Positions 15,797-25,030 of a stretch of 64,000 nucleotides of DNA are shown here, one piece after another. Every line of letters begins with the position of its first letter. Position 1 is the first letter of the stretch. The notes under the pieces were generated by a model. The model saw only the letters and a list, made by a program, of their open reading frames with translations, was not told the origin of the DNA and did not search any database. Source of the DNA: Pseudomonadota bacterium (GTDB taxonomy: Bacteria > Pseudomonadota > Alphaproteobacteria > Sphingomonadales > Govanellaceae). Position numbers and translations under genes: made by a program. The stretch lies in assembly GCA_003577275.1 (NCBI GenBank), contig QEVO01000002.1, positions 124,001 to 188,000 on the forward strand. The letters run 5' to 3'.

Positions 15797-17326
15797 ATGA
15801 ATGTTTCCAGTTGGATAGACCGTTGGGCGGCGCGTTATCCCGATAAAACGGCAATCCGCTTCAAGGACAGAGATTACAGCTACGCCACTCTGGCGGACTT
15901 GGTGGCGCGCCAGGCGGCGGCCCTTCATGATGAGTTCGGCGTAAGGCGTGGCGACCGGGTGGCTTACCTTGGCCTCAACCGCCCCGAAGTGTTCATTCTG
16001 ATGCTGGCCTGCGCTCGCCTGGGCGCGCTTTACCTGCCGCTCAACTGGCGGCTGACCCCCAGCGAACACGCCTATATCCTGAGCAATGCCGAGCCTGCTG
16101 TTCTGGTGGCGGAGCAGGCCTTTACCGACGCCACGTCCGCCATCCTGCCCGGGCTTTCGGTCATGAAATGCCTGGTGATCGGCGGTAGCGCCGAGGGTTG
16201 GCTGTCGCATGAGGACTCCCTGGCGGCGACGCGGTCGGATTTCATGCCGGATCCCGCCGTCAGCTACGATGATCCGCTGCTCTTGTGCTACACCTCGGGC
16301 ACCACGGGCCATCCCAAGGGCGCGATATTAACGCAAAACGCCGTCTTTTATAACGCCGTCAACAGCACCCACATGCACGATCTGACCAGCCGGGATGTCA
16401 TCTTGGTGACGCTGCCACTGTTTCATGTGGGCGGGCTCAATATTCTCGGCATGCCGGGGCTGCATGCCGGCGCGACGCTCATCGTGCACCCATCGTTCGA
16501 TCCCGCCGCGGTGCTGGAGACCATCGAACGCGAGCGGGTGACGCTGACCGTTCTGGTGCCGGCCCAGCTTCGCCCCATCATGGCGCTGCCGCGGTGGCAA
16601 ACCGCCGATCTCAGCTCGTTGCGCATGATCACCACCGGCTCGGTGACGGTGGGCGAAGCGCTGATCAGCGCCGTGCATCAGCGCGGCGTGCCGGTCATTC
16701 AGGTTTACGGCTCCACCGAAACCTCGCCCATCGCCGCCTATCAGCGGGTGGATGAAGCAGAAGCGGGGATCGGCTCCAGCGGCCGCTGCGCCGTCCATTG
16801 CGAACTGGCCATCGTCGATGATGAGGGGCGGGAGGTTCCCGTCGGCGTTTCCGGGGAAATCCTGGTGCGCGGCCCCAACGTCATGATCGGCTACTGGCGC
16901 GACCCGGCCATGACTGCCGCCTCCTTGATCAATGGCTGGTTTAAGACCGGCGATGTGGGCCATTACGATGAGCGCGGATTCCTGTTCATAGATGACCGCA
17001 AGAAGGACATGATCATCTCCGGCGGCGAGAACATCTATCCGGCGATTTTGGAAAGGATCCTCGCCGAATGCGCCGACCTGGCGGAAGCGGCGGTGGTCGG
17101 CCGATCCGACCCCAGGTGGGAAGAAGTGGCGGTGGCGGTGGTGGTGCCGAGGCCGGGGGCGCGGCTGAGCGCGGCCGATATTCTGGCGCTGTTTGAGGGC
17201 CGAATCGCCCGTTTCGCCATCCCCAAGGACGTGCTGTTCGTGGAGGCCTTGCCGAAAAACGCCATGGGCAAGGTCGTCAAAAGCGAGCTTAAGATTCTGG
17301 TGGCCGGGCATTTGGCTGCCCCTTAA
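15797..17326 (+). CDS. AMP-forming acyl-CoA ligase
   Basis: A 509-residue member of the ANL (acyl-adenylate) superfamily that activates a carboxylic acid with ATP and CoA. Visible motifs are YTSGTTGHPKGA (the phosphate-binding loop, near residue 155), YGSTETSP, the hinge region KTGDVGHYDERGF, DRKKDMIISGGENIYP and the C-terminal catalytic lysine in PKNAMGKVVKSE. The ATG at 15797 follows GGCG and is where family members begin. The longer frame from 15683 lacks support. The substrate cannot be read from sequence. It heads the catabolic operon, and palindromic TetR-type sites lie upstream. Confidence 0.9.
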   Translation: MNVSSWIDRWAARYPDKTAIRFKDRDYSYATLADLVARQAAALHDEFGVRRGDRVAYLGLNRPEVFILMLACARLGALYLPLNWRLTPSEHAYILSNAEPAVLVAEQAFTDATSAILPGLSVMKCLVIGGSAEGWLSHEDSLAATRSDFMPDPAVSYDDPLLLCYTSGTTGHPKGAILTQNAVFYNAVNSTHMHDLTSRDVILVTLPLFHVGGLNILGMPGLHAGATLIVHPSFDPAAVLETIERERVTLTVLVPAQLRPIMALPRWQTADLSSLRMITTGSVTVGEALISAVHQRGVPVIQVYGSTETSPIAAYQRVDEAEAGIGSSGRCAVHCELAIVDDEGREVPVGVSGEILVRGPNVMIGYWRDPAMTAASLINGWFKTGDVGHYDERGFLFIDDRKKDMIISGGENIYPAILERILAECADLAEAAVVGRSDPRWEEVAVAVVVPRPGARLSAADILALFEGRIARFAIPKDVLFVEALPKNAMGKVVKSELKILVAGHLAAP

Positions 17327-17330
17327 TTTC

Positions 17331-17347
17331 TTTTACAAAACGTAAAA
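17331..17347. promoter_or_regulatory. putative TetR operator, copy 4
   Basis: TTTTAC-AAAAC-GTAAAA, perfect six-base arms, just after the ligase stop. It uses the same half-site as the sites near the TetR gene. Confidence 0.55.
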
Positions 17348-17477
17348 TTATAGTGCTTGTTATTCCTACTGGTAAGCCCTGGACGCCCCTAATTATTGTT
17401 GCTCCTCCGACATATAGCCGGCTACTAAGGCGCTGATTTCCAGGGCAGTTCAGATATATATGAATTTTCATGAATAA

Positions 17478-17495
17478 TTTTACTTAAGTGTAAAA
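17478..17495. promoter_or_regulatory. putative TetR operator, copy 5
   Basis: TTTTAC-TTAAGT-GTAAAA, perfect six-base arms and the best copy of the set, 79 bases upstream of the first dehydratase gene. The 247-base gap here, long for this operon, probably contains a second promoter under the same regulator. Confidence 0.65.
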
Positions 17496-17573
17496 TTGCT
17501 TGTGATCGGGGAATGGCCGTGCCATACTTTCAGCGCTTCATGGGGACGACATAACCCGTCAAGGGACCACTGC

Positions 17574-18017
17574 ATGCAATATGATGCGTTCATCGGCAAA
17601 GAGTATGCCCCTTTCACCTTCGAGGTGGAGAAGGGCCGTCTACGCATGTTCGCCAAGGCCACCGGGCTGACCGATCCGATCTATAGCGACGAGGCGGCGG
17701 CCAAGGCTGCCGGCTATCGCTCCCTTCCGGCGCCGCTGACTTTTGCCTACACCATCACCATGGATGCGGGGCAGTCCTTCAATGTGTTGGAAGATATGGG
17801 GGTGCCGTTGCCCAAGGCGGTCCACGGCGGCCAGCGCTTCGTATATCATGCGCCGATCTGCGCCGGCGATATTATTACGGGGCGGCAAAAGGTCACCAAC
17901 GTCTACGACAAAAAGGGCGGGGCATTGGTATTCATCGAAACCGAAATTCCCTTGCGCAATCAACTGGGCGAGGCGGTGTGTGATCTTTATTCCACCGTTG
18001 TCGTACGCAACGGTTAA
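17574..18017 (+). CDS. FAS1-like dehydratase (MaoC N-terminal half)
   Basis: A 147-residue hot-dog-fold protein of the FAS1-like dehydratase group. The segment FEVEKGRLRMFAKATGLTDP and the later PAPLTFAYT and VHGGQRFVYHAPI are typical. These proteins generally lack the catalytic Asp-His pair and form a heterodimer with a MaoC partner that has it, hydrating an enoyl-CoA. The partner is the next gene, 15 bases downstream. The ATG at 17574 is chosen because the alignment with the family begins there. Confidence 0.85.
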   Translation: MQYDAFIGKEYAPFTFEVEKGRLRMFAKATGLTDPIYSDEAAAKAAGYRSLPAPLTFAYTITMDAGQSFNVLEDMGVPLPKAVHGGQRFVYHAPICAGDIITGRQKVTNVYDKKGGALVFIETEIPLRNQLGEAVCDLYSTVVVRNG

Positions 18018-18032
18018 GAAGGACGCCCGGCG

Positions 18033-18449
18033 ATGACCTTGAAGTTCAATGACCTGGAAGTCGGCAGCCGAATCCCCGACGTGGTCAAGGGGCCGCTCAC
18101 CCGCAGCCAGATTGCCTTGTTCGCGGTGCCGTCCGGCGATCACAACCCCATTCACTTGGATGACGAGGTGGCGCGCCAGGGCGGTCTGCCGGGGGTAATC
18201 GCTCACGGCATGTTGAATATGGCCTACTTGAGTCAAGCTCTGATCGGCCTTGCGCCGCAACGCAACATTCGTGAATTCAGCGCCCGCTTTCAGGCCATGG
18301 CGTTTCCCGGCGATGTCATCACCTGCACCGGCGAGGTTACCGCCAAGAAGCGCGTCGGCGAGGAGAACATCGTTGAGCTGACGCTTGCCGCGCTCAATCA
18401 GAAGGGTGAGAAGATATTGGATGGTTCAGCGCAAGTGGCGCTGCCGTAA
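18033..18449 (+). CDS. MaoC-family enoyl-CoA hydratase
   Basis: A 138-residue (R)-specific hydratase-type hot-dog protein. The hydratase-2 motif is complete: GDHNPIHLDDEVARQGG with the catalytic Asp and His, followed by GVIAHGMLNM. It should carry the active site of a heterodimer with the upstream FAS1-like protein, adding water to an enoyl-CoA formed by the acyl-CoA dehydrogenase of the operon. Confidence 0.9.
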   Translation: MTLKFNDLEVGSRIPDVVKGPLTRSQIALFAVPSGDHNPIHLDDEVARQGGLPGVIAHGMLNMAYLSQALIGLAPQRNIREFSARFQAMAFPGDVITCTGEVTAKKRVGEENIVELTLAALNQKGEKILDGSAQVALP

Positions 18450-18466
18450 ATTCAAGGAGTAGTCTG

Positions 18467-19678
18467 GTGACGTTCAAAGCGGAAATTCCCTACGGCGCGT
18501 ACTGGAGCACGCCTTTCGCCAAGTGGCAGGGCAGCTTGGCTAATCTGCATAGCGTCGAATTCGCCGCTCATGTGGCCAAGGCGGAACTGAAGAAGCGTAA
18601 CATCGATCCGACGATTTTTGATTACGGCACGTTGGGCATCACCGTGCCTCAGGCGCATTCGTTCTATGGCTTGCCGTGGCTGACCGGCATGATCGGCGCC
18701 GCCGCCGCCGGCGGGCCGACATTGTCGCAAGCCTGCGCCACCAGCGTGCGCTGCCTGCTGGCCGCCACCCAGGAAATCGAAGCCGATATGGCGTCAACGG
18801 CGCTGGTCATGACCTGCGATCGCGTCTCCAACGGGCCGCACATCATTTATCCCAATCCCTCCGCTCCCGGCGGCTCGGGGAAGTTTGAAAACTGGACCAT
18901 GGACAATTTCGGCTGCGATCCGTTGGGCGGGCATTCCATGCTGCAAACGGCGGAGAATGTGGCGCGCAAGCACCAGGTAACCACCGCCGAGCAACACGAG
19001 GTGGTGCTGCGCCGCACCGAGCAATACCGCGATGCGTTGGCTAACGATCATGCCTTCCAGAAACGCTACATGACCTTGCCGTTCGATGTACCGTCGCCAA
19101 ATTACAAGAAAACCGTGGGCACGCTCGACGGCGATGAAGGCATTATGCTGTCGACGGCGGAAGGGCTGGCGAAATTGCGCCCCGTTCTGCCCGATGGCAC
19201 GCTGACCTATGGCGGGCAAACGCATCCCGCTGACGGCAATGCGGCGCTAATCCTGACCACGCCCGAGAAAGCGCGCGAGCTGAGCAGCAATCCCGCGATC
19301 CGCGTTCGCGTCCATGGCTTCGGCTTGGCGCGGGTGGAGCTTGCCTATATGCCGGAGGCGACCATTCCTGCGGCCAAACAGGCGCTCGACTTGGCGGGCA
19401 TGGGCATCGGCAAGATGGATGCCATCAAGACGCACAACCCGTTCGTGGTCAATGACATCGTATTCTCCCGCGTGATGGGGGCCGACCTGCACAGCATGAA
19501 CAATTATGGCTGCTCGCTGATCTGGGGCCATCCGCAGGGACCGACGGGCTTGCGCTCGATCATCGAAATGATCGAGGAACTGGCGCTGCGCGGCGGCGGA
19601 TATGGCTTGTTTACCGGCTGCGCCGCCGGCGATACCGCCATGGCGGCGGTGATTTCCGTCGAAGACAGCAGGCATTAG
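18467..19678 (+). CDS. thiolase-family acyl-CoA acetyltransferase
   Basis: A 403-residue thiolase with a GTG start after AAGGAG. The nucleophilic Cys is in QACATSVRC (near residue 90), the HNPF-type motif in KTHNPFVVND, and the second active Cys region in GLFTGCAAGD. NNYGCSLIWGHPQGPTG near the end corresponds to the conserved NxxGG-x-A-xGHPxGxxG segment. It would cleave a beta-ketoacyl-CoA with CoA. No partner DUF35/OB-fold gene is adjacent, so it should act alone, unlike sterol-type or benzoylsuccinyl-CoA thiolases. Confidence 0.9.
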   Translation: MTFKAEIPYGAYWSTPFAKWQGSLANLHSVEFAAHVAKAELKKRNIDPTIFDYGTLGITVPQAHSFYGLPWLTGMIGAAAAGGPTLSQACATSVRCLLAATQEIEADMASTALVMTCDRVSNGPHIIYPNPSAPGGSGKFENWTMDNFGCDPLGGHSMLQTAENVARKHQVTTAEQHEVVLRRTEQYRDALANDHAFQKRYMTLPFDVPSPNYKKTVGTLDGDEGIMLSTAEGLAKLRPVLPDGTLTYGGQTHPADGNAALILTTPEKARELSSNPAIRVRVHGFGLARVELAYMPEATIPAAKQALDLAGMGIGKMDAIKTHNPFVVNDIVFSRVMGADLHSMNNYGCSLIWGHPQGPTGLRSIIEMIEELALRGGGYGLFTGCAAGDTAMAAVISVEDSRH

Positions 19679-19704
19679 AATATATAGGGAAGTGGGCGAA
19701 AGCG

Positions 19705-21825
19705 ATGCGGTTCAAGGTTGGCATTGACGTCGGCGGAACGTTTACCGACTTCTTTCTGGTCGGTGACGGCATGGAGTCGATCATCCATAAAGTTCTGTCC
19801 ACGCCGGCGGATCCTTCCATCGCCGTCACCCAGGGCCTTGAGGAACTGGCGCAAGCGTTGCCGACGCCCTTAAGCCTGAAGGATTTCCTGTCCGCCATTG
19901 AGGTGATCGTGCATGGCACCACGGTGACCACCAACGCCACGCTGACGCGGCGGGGCGCCAAATCGGCGCTTCTGACCACCCAGGGCGTGCGCGACGCCTT
20001 GGAAATGCGCCGCGGCATTCGCGAGGAGCAGTACAACAACCGCTATACCAACGTAGTGCCATTGGTGCCGCGCTACTTACGTATTGGCGTTGAGGGTCGG
20101 CTCGACCGTAAGGGACGGGAAATCACACCGCTTAATCTTAAAGAAATAAAAGAGGCCATCGCGCTTTTTAAGAAGGAAAACGTGACGGCGGTGTCCATCT
20201 GCTTCATGAATTCCTTCGCCAATCCGGCGCACGAGCGGGCAGCGGCGCAACTGGTGCGCCAGGAAATGCCGGACGCATATCTTACTGTCTCCACCGATCT
20301 GTTGTCCTGCATCCGCTTTTATGAGCGGGTCAGCACCACGGCGCTCAATACCTATGTCGGGCCGCTGCTTGACCACTATTTAAGTCAGCTGCAGATGCGG
20401 CTGAAAAACGCCGGCTTTCATGGCGTGCTCCTCATCATGCAATCGAACGGCGGCGTCATGTCGCCCGATGTGGCGCGCAAGAATGCGGCGTTGACGCTAT
20501 TATCCGGGCCGGCGGGCGGGCCGGGCGCGGGCCGCGCCTATGCCGCCACTCATGGCTTGAACAACTGCATCGTCGTCGACATGGGCGGCACCAGCTTTGA
20601 AGCGGCGCTGGTGGTGGATAGCCCGGTGATGGTTAACGAAGGCGAGATCGACCGGCTGCGCATCGCGATGCCGATGCTGGGCATTCATACCATCGGCGCG
20701 GGCGGCGGCTCCATCGGCTGGATCGATGAGGGCGGGTTGTTGCGCATGGGTCCGCAAAGCGCCGGCGCGTCGCCGGGACCGGTATGTTACCGCAAGGGCG
20801 GTAAGCTGCCCACCACCACCGACGCCAATCTGGTGCTCGGTTATCTCAATCCCGACTACTTCGCCGGCGGCCGCATCAATCTCGATATGGAAGGCGCGCG
20901 GCGCGCCATCGAGGAGCATATCGCCAAGCCGTTGGGACTTTCCATCGAGGAAGCGGCGGCCGGCATGTATCGCATCATCTGCACCAATATGGCGCAAGGG
21001 GTGCGGGAGATCACCATCAAGCGCGGCAGCGATCCTCGGGAATTTCCCATGGTGGTGGCGGGAGGCGCCGGGCCGCTGCATTCCTGCCTGATTTGCACCG
21101 AACTTGAAATACCGTTGCAGATCGTGCCGCGCGAATCGTCGGTTTTGTGCGCCGTCGGCATGCTGATGGGAGATTTGAAGCATGACTTCGTGCGCACCTT
21201 CATCAGCCGCTTAAAGGAGATGAATTGGTCAGCGCTCAGCCAGGTGATCGCCAGCATGAAAAAGGAGGGGGAGGGTCTTCTCATCCAAGAAGGCATCCCC
21301 TCTACGCGCCATCAGCATTTCATCAAATTTGATTGTCGCTACACCAAGCAATATCACGAAGTATCGGTGGTGGTGCCGGAGGCGTTCATTACGGCAAAGG
21401 ACGTGGAAGCGATCACCAAGCTCTTCCATGATGAGCACAACCGTCTCTATGGTTATTCCCTGGAGGGCGATCCCGGCTCGCAGGTGGAGATCATCAATGT
21501 GCGGGTGCAGTCGGTTGGTATTACCGAAAAGCCGCAACGCCGCGCCGAGACATACGCCGGTCCTGACCCCTCATCGGCCTTGAAGGGGGAGCGCTCGGTT
21601 TATGTATTCGAGGAGAAGAAATCGCGGCCGGTCCCGATATACGACGGCGCGAAGCTTAAATATGGCAATCGTATCATTGGCCCGGCGATGATCGAGATGG
21701 AAACCACGGCGGTTTTCGTCAGCGCCGATTATGATTGCGTTGCTGACCGCTTCGGATCCCTGGCGATGTACAAAAAGGGGCGTGAGGATCTGGTGGCGGA
21801 TACGTTGGCGGGAGACAAGGCATGA
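19705..21825 (+). CDS. HyuA-type subunit of a hydantoinase/oxoprolinase/ketone carboxylase
   Basis: A 706-residue protein of the hydantoinase A/oxoprolinase family. GIDVGGTFTDFF at the start is the first phosphate loop of the actin-like ATPase fold, and VVDMGGTSFEA (near 290) and GAGGGSIGW are the second. Family members use ATP to open cyclic amides (hydantoins, 5-oxoproline, caprolactam) or to carboxylate ketones (acetone and acetophenone carboxylases). The gene pairs with hyuB downstream by a four-base overlap. The presence of a ligase and a thiolase in the operon favours a ketone carboxylase, while the molybdenum hydroxylase favours a lactam-opening role. The sequence alone does not decide. 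Confidence 0.85.
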   Translation: MRFKVGIDVGGTFTDFFLVGDGMESIIHKVLSTPADPSIAVTQGLEELAQALPTPLSLKDFLSAIEVIVHGTTVTTNATLTRRGAKSALLTTQGVRDALEMRRGIREEQYNNRYTNVVPLVPRYLRIGVEGRLDRKGREITPLNLKEIKEAIALFKKENVTAVSICFMNSFANPAHERAAAQLVRQEMPDAYLTVSTDLLSCIRFYERVSTTALNTYVGPLLDHYLSQLQMRLKNAGFHGVLLIMQSNGGVMSPDVARKNAALTLLSGPAGGPGAGRAYAATHGLNNCIVVDMGGTSFEAALVVDSPVMVNEGEIDRLRIAMPMLGIHTIGAGGGSIGWIDEGGLLRMGPQSAGASPGPVCYRKGGKLPTTTDANLVLGYLNPDYFAGGRINLDMEGARRAIEEHIAKPLGLSIEEAAAGMYRIICTNMAQGVREITIKRGSDPREFPMVVAGGAGPLHSCLICTELEIPLQIVPRESSVLCAVGMLMGDLKHDFVRTFISRLKEMNWSALSQVIASMKKEGEGLLIQEGIPSTRHQHFIKFDCRYTKQYHEVSVVVPEAFITAKDVEAITKLFHDEHNRLYGYSLEGDPGSQVEIINVRVQSVGITEKPQRRAETYAGPDPSSALKGERSVYVFEEKKSRPVPIYDGAKLKYGNRIIGPAMIEMETTAVFVSADYDCVADRFGSLAMYKKGREDLVADTLAGDKA

Positions 21826-23498
21826 CCAAGATCGATCCCATTCTACTGTCGGTATACGCCCGCACTTTCAAGTCCATTACCGACGAGATGAGCATCTCCG
21901 TGGTCAAGACCACGCGCTCGCCCATTTTGTGCGAGGCCAAGGACTTCGTAACCGGTCTTTACGATGCCCAGGGCAATATGCTGGAGCAGACAGAGAACCT
22001 GCCCATTTTGGCTTTCTCCCTGGCGCCGGTGTGCAAATACCTGATCGAGTATTTCGGTGACGACATCCATGAAGGCGATGTGATTTTCCACAACGACGTG
22101 TTCAGCCTGGGCAACCAGAACAACGACGTCGCGGTTTATAAGCCGGTGTTTTTTGAGGGCAAGCTTGTCGCCTGGACGGCGGTGAAAGGCCACCAGGCCG
22201 ATATCGGCGGCAACGTGCGCGGCGGTTATAATCCGCGCGCCACCGAGGTATGGCAGGAGGCGCTCAGAATTCCGCCGGTCAAGGTTTATGAAAAAGGCAA
22301 GCTCAGGAAAGACGTTTGGGACCTGATTTTCGCCAACATTCGTCTCGATATCGTGCAGCATGACCTGAAGGCGCAGATGGGCGCCTGCACCTTTGGCGCG
22401 CGCCGTATGGTTGATCTGTTACGAAAATACGGACTGGAAAGTTTTGAGGCTCATAAAATCGCGCTGTTTGACGCCACCCAGAAGATGATGGAAGCGGAAA
22501 TCTCGCAAATTCCCGATGGCGAGTACAGCGGTGAGGGCATGGTTTATTTCGATGGCCATCATGATGGCACGAAATTCACCATTCGCGTCACTATCAAAGT
22601 TCAGGGCAATCAGATCACCTTCGATTACTCAAAGACCGATCCGGAAACCAGCGGCTTCGTCAACGGCACCTATACCTCCAGCGCCTCGGCGACCATTCTG
22701 ACTCTATTGCAGATGGTCAACCCCGATATCCCGCACAATGAAGGCATCATCCGGCCGATCAAGATCATCATTCCCGAAGGCACGATCTTGAACGCCAGTT
22801 ACCCCAAGGCAACCACCTTCGGCAATCATCTCTGTCCGCCCAACGCCGATGCCATCATCCGCGCCCTGGCGCCGGTCATTCCCAACCGCGTCACGGCGGG
22901 ATGGAACAATCTTTTATGCTCACTGACAACCGGCCTTGACCAGGAAAACGGCGACAATTACGTCGATATCAATTTCATGGGGATGAAGGGCGGATCGGGG
23001 GCCATGAACGGCACCGACGGCTACGATCATATCGGCATGATCGATGCCTCGGGCGGCGTTCTGGACCAGGATTATGAAATGTTCGAGCAGCAGACGCCGC
23101 ATCTTCTCGTCAAACACGAATATCTGGAAGATTCGGCGGGCGCTGGGCAATGGCGCGGCGGGATTGGCATCGAGACTGAGTATGTGGTGGGCTCTGAGGA
23201 CACCCAGCTCGTTACCTTTGGCGATGGCGATTTCGAGCCGGCCTTCGGTCTTTTTGGCGGCAATGACAGCATCCTCAATACCATTGAGCTTTTCTATCCC
23301 AATGGCAGCAAGGTGGTGCCGAAAAACAAGGATTTGATCCTCGGCGTGCCCAAGGGAACGCGCTATCATCAAATCGCCGGCGGCGGCGGCGGCTATGGCG
23401 ATCCGAAAAAACGCGATCGCGTCAAGCTGCGGGAGGAAGTGCGCAACGGCGTCATTTCCGCCAAGATGGCGCGCGAAGTTTATGGCCTTAACGATTAA
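21822..23498 (+). CDS. HyuB-type subunit of a hydantoinase/oxoprolinase/ketone carboxylase
   Basis: A 558-residue hydantoinase B family protein, the partner of HyuA. Recognisable stretches are SILCEAKDFVTGLYD-like (ARG-type family start), HNDVFSLGNQNNDVAVYKP, GHQADIGGNVRGGYNP, DGEYSGEGMVYFDGH and the glycine-rich end AGGGGGYGDPKKR. It starts inside the last codons of hyuA (ATGA), so the two are made together. No further small subunits of the kind found in acetophenone carboxylase (ApcB, ApcE) are present nearby. Confidence 0.87.
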   Translation: MTKIDPILLSVYARTFKSITDEMSISVVKTTRSPILCEAKDFVTGLYDAQGNMLEQTENLPILAFSLAPVCKYLIEYFGDDIHEGDVIFHNDVFSLGNQNNDVAVYKPVFFEGKLVAWTAVKGHQADIGGNVRGGYNPRATEVWQEALRIPPVKVYEKGKLRKDVWDLIFANIRLDIVQHDLKAQMGACTFGARRMVDLLRKYGLESFEAHKIALFDATQKMMEAEISQIPDGEYSGEGMVYFDGHHDGTKFTIRVTIKVQGNQITFDYSKTDPETSGFVNGTYTSSASATILTLLQMVNPDIPHNEGIIRPIKIIIPEGTILNASYPKATTFGNHLCPPNADAIIRALAPVIPNRVTAGWNNLLCSLTTGLDQENGDNYVDINFMGMKGGSGAMNGTDGYDHIGMIDASGGVLDQDYEMFEQQTPHLLVKHEYLEDSAGAGQWRGGIGIETEYVVGSEDTQLVTFGDGDFEPAFGLFGGNDSILNTIELFYPNGSKVVPKNKDLILGVPKGTRYHQIAGGGGGYGDPKKRDRVKLREEVRNGVISAKMAREVYGLND

Positions 23499-23507
23499 GG
23501 GTTGGCG

Positions 23508-24638
23508 ATGGATTTCGAGTTAAGCGACGAGCAGCGGCAGATCCAGGAAACCTTCACCAGGTTTTGCGATCAACGCATCGCGCCCAACGCCCGCGCCATC
23601 GACGAAGCGCACAGCTACCCTCGCGAGCTATTCCAGGAATTGGGCGCGCTCGGCTTTTTCGCCATGCGCTATCCGGAGGACGTGGGCGGACAGGACATCG
23701 ATCTTGTCACCTTGTGCCTGGCCATTGAGGAGATCGCCCGCGGCTCCATGTCGCTTGCCGGCTGCGTCACCATGCAGTCGCTGATGGGCACCAAGTTTCT
23801 CCACATGCTGGGCAATGACGATATTCGCCAACGGTTGCTGTTGCCGGCGCTGCGCGGCGAAAAGATCGGCGGCATCTGCATGACCGAGCCCAACGCCGGC
23901 AGCGACCTGCAAAGCATCGCCACCACCGCCACCAAGATCGAGGGCGGCTATCGGCTCAATGGACAAAAGATGTGGGTGACCGCCGCGCCGGTGGCCGATT
24001 TCTTTACCGTGTTCGCGGTGGCCGGCGCGGAGCGCAAGCTGACGATCTTTTTGGTGGAGCGGAATTTTGCCGGCCTCGCCATCGGCCGCGCCATCGAGAA
24101 AATGGGCGTCTGGGCGCTGCCGACTTCGGAGCTTTCGTTCAACGATTGCTTTGTGCCCGACACCCATCGCTTGAGCGCCGAAGGCGAGGGCGAGGCGCAT
24201 TTGCGCAAGCTTCTCGCCGAAATTCGCATCGTCACCGGAGCGCTGGCGGTGGGCGGCGGCCGCGCCGCGCTGGAGGAAGCCAATCGCTACGCCGCCGAGC
24301 GCAAGCAGTTCGGCAAACCCATCAACCGCTATCAAGCGATCCAAATGAAGTTGGCCGAAATGGCCACCAATCTGGAAGCCGCGCGCCGCTTGGTGCATTA
24401 CGCGGCGTGGCTGAAGGACAAAGGGCGGCCGCACCACAAGGAAGCCGCCATGGCCAAGCTCTTTGCCTCCGAAGCCGGCGCCGATATTTGCGACAAGGCG
24501 GCGCGCATCCTGGCGTCCTACGGCTATGCCATGGAATACCCGGTGCAGCGCTTCTTGCGCGACATCCGCTTTACCCTGATCGGCGGCGGCACCAGCGAAA
24601 TTCTTAAACTCATCATTGCCAAGGAGCTGTCTTCATGA
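23508..24638 (+). CDS. acyl-CoA dehydrogenase with isovaleryl-type active site
   Basis: A 376-residue FAD acyl-CoA dehydrogenase. The flavin/substrate motif CMTEPNAGSD and the C-terminal helix GYAMEYPVQRFLRD are present. The usual catalytic Glu of the IYEGT motif is replaced by Gly (LIGGGTSEI, near 360). A Glu at about 238 (AEIRIVTGAL) aligns with the alternative base used by isovaleryl-CoA dehydrogenase. This suggests a branched or bulky substrate. ATG 23508 is used, since the frame start at 23502 is a TTG. It overlaps the mutase small subunit gene by four bases. Confidence 0.88.
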   Translation: MDFELSDEQRQIQETFTRFCDQRIAPNARAIDEAHSYPRELFQELGALGFFAMRYPEDVGGQDIDLVTLCLAIEEIARGSMSLAGCVTMQSLMGTKFLHMLGNDDIRQRLLLPALRGEKIGGICMTEPNAGSDLQSIATTATKIEGGYRLNGQKMWVTAAPVADFFTVFAVAGAERKLTIFLVERNFAGLAIGRAIEKMGVWALPTSELSFNDCFVPDTHRLSAEGEGEAHLRKLLAEIRIVTGALAVGGGRAALEEANRYAAERKQFGKPINRYQAIQMKLAEMATNLEAARRLVHYAAWLKDKGRPHHKEAAMAKLFASEAGADICDKAARILASYGYAMEYPVQRFLRDIRFTLIGGGTSEILKLIIAKELSS

Positions 24639-25030
24639 CAGGTCGTAAGAAAAAAATCCTCATCGCCAAGCCCGGGCTGGATGGCCATGACGTGGGCGCG
24701 AAAGTGGTGGTGCGCGCGCTGATGGATGCCGGCTACGAGGTCATTTACACCGGCCTGCGCCAGACGCCGGAAGCCATCGCCGGCAAGGCGCGGGATGAGA
24801 ATGTCGACGTGATCGGGCTCTCTATCCTGTCCGGCTCCCACTTGCCGTTGTGCCAGAAAACCGCCAAGCTGTTGCGGGAATATCAGATGACCGACCGGAT
24901 GTGGCTGGTGGGCGGCAATATCCCGGAAAAAGATCGCCAAGCCTTGGCGGAAATGGGCTTTAAGGGCGTCTTTCCCACCGCCAGCAAGCTCAGCGATATC
25001 GTCTCCTACATTCGCGAGAACCTGCCATGA
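24635..25030 (+). CDS. B12-binding small subunit of an acyl-CoA mutase
   Basis: A 131-residue cobalamin-binding protein. GLDGHDVGAK holds the DxHxxG signature with the cobalt-ligating His, SILSGSH the SxL part, and VGGNIPEKD the GG part. Size and stand-alone form match the small subunits of 2-hydroxyisobutyryl-CoA, isobutyryl-CoA and archaeal methylmalonyl-CoA mutases. Overlaps of four bases on both sides tie it to the dehydrogenase and to the large subunit. Confidence 0.92.
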   Translation: MTGRKKKILIAKPGLDGHDVGAKVVVRALMDAGYEVIYTGLRQTPEAIAGKARDENVDVIGLSILSGSHLPLCQKTAKLLREYQMTDRMWLVGGNIPEKDRQALAEMGFKGVFPTASKLSDIVSYIRENLP

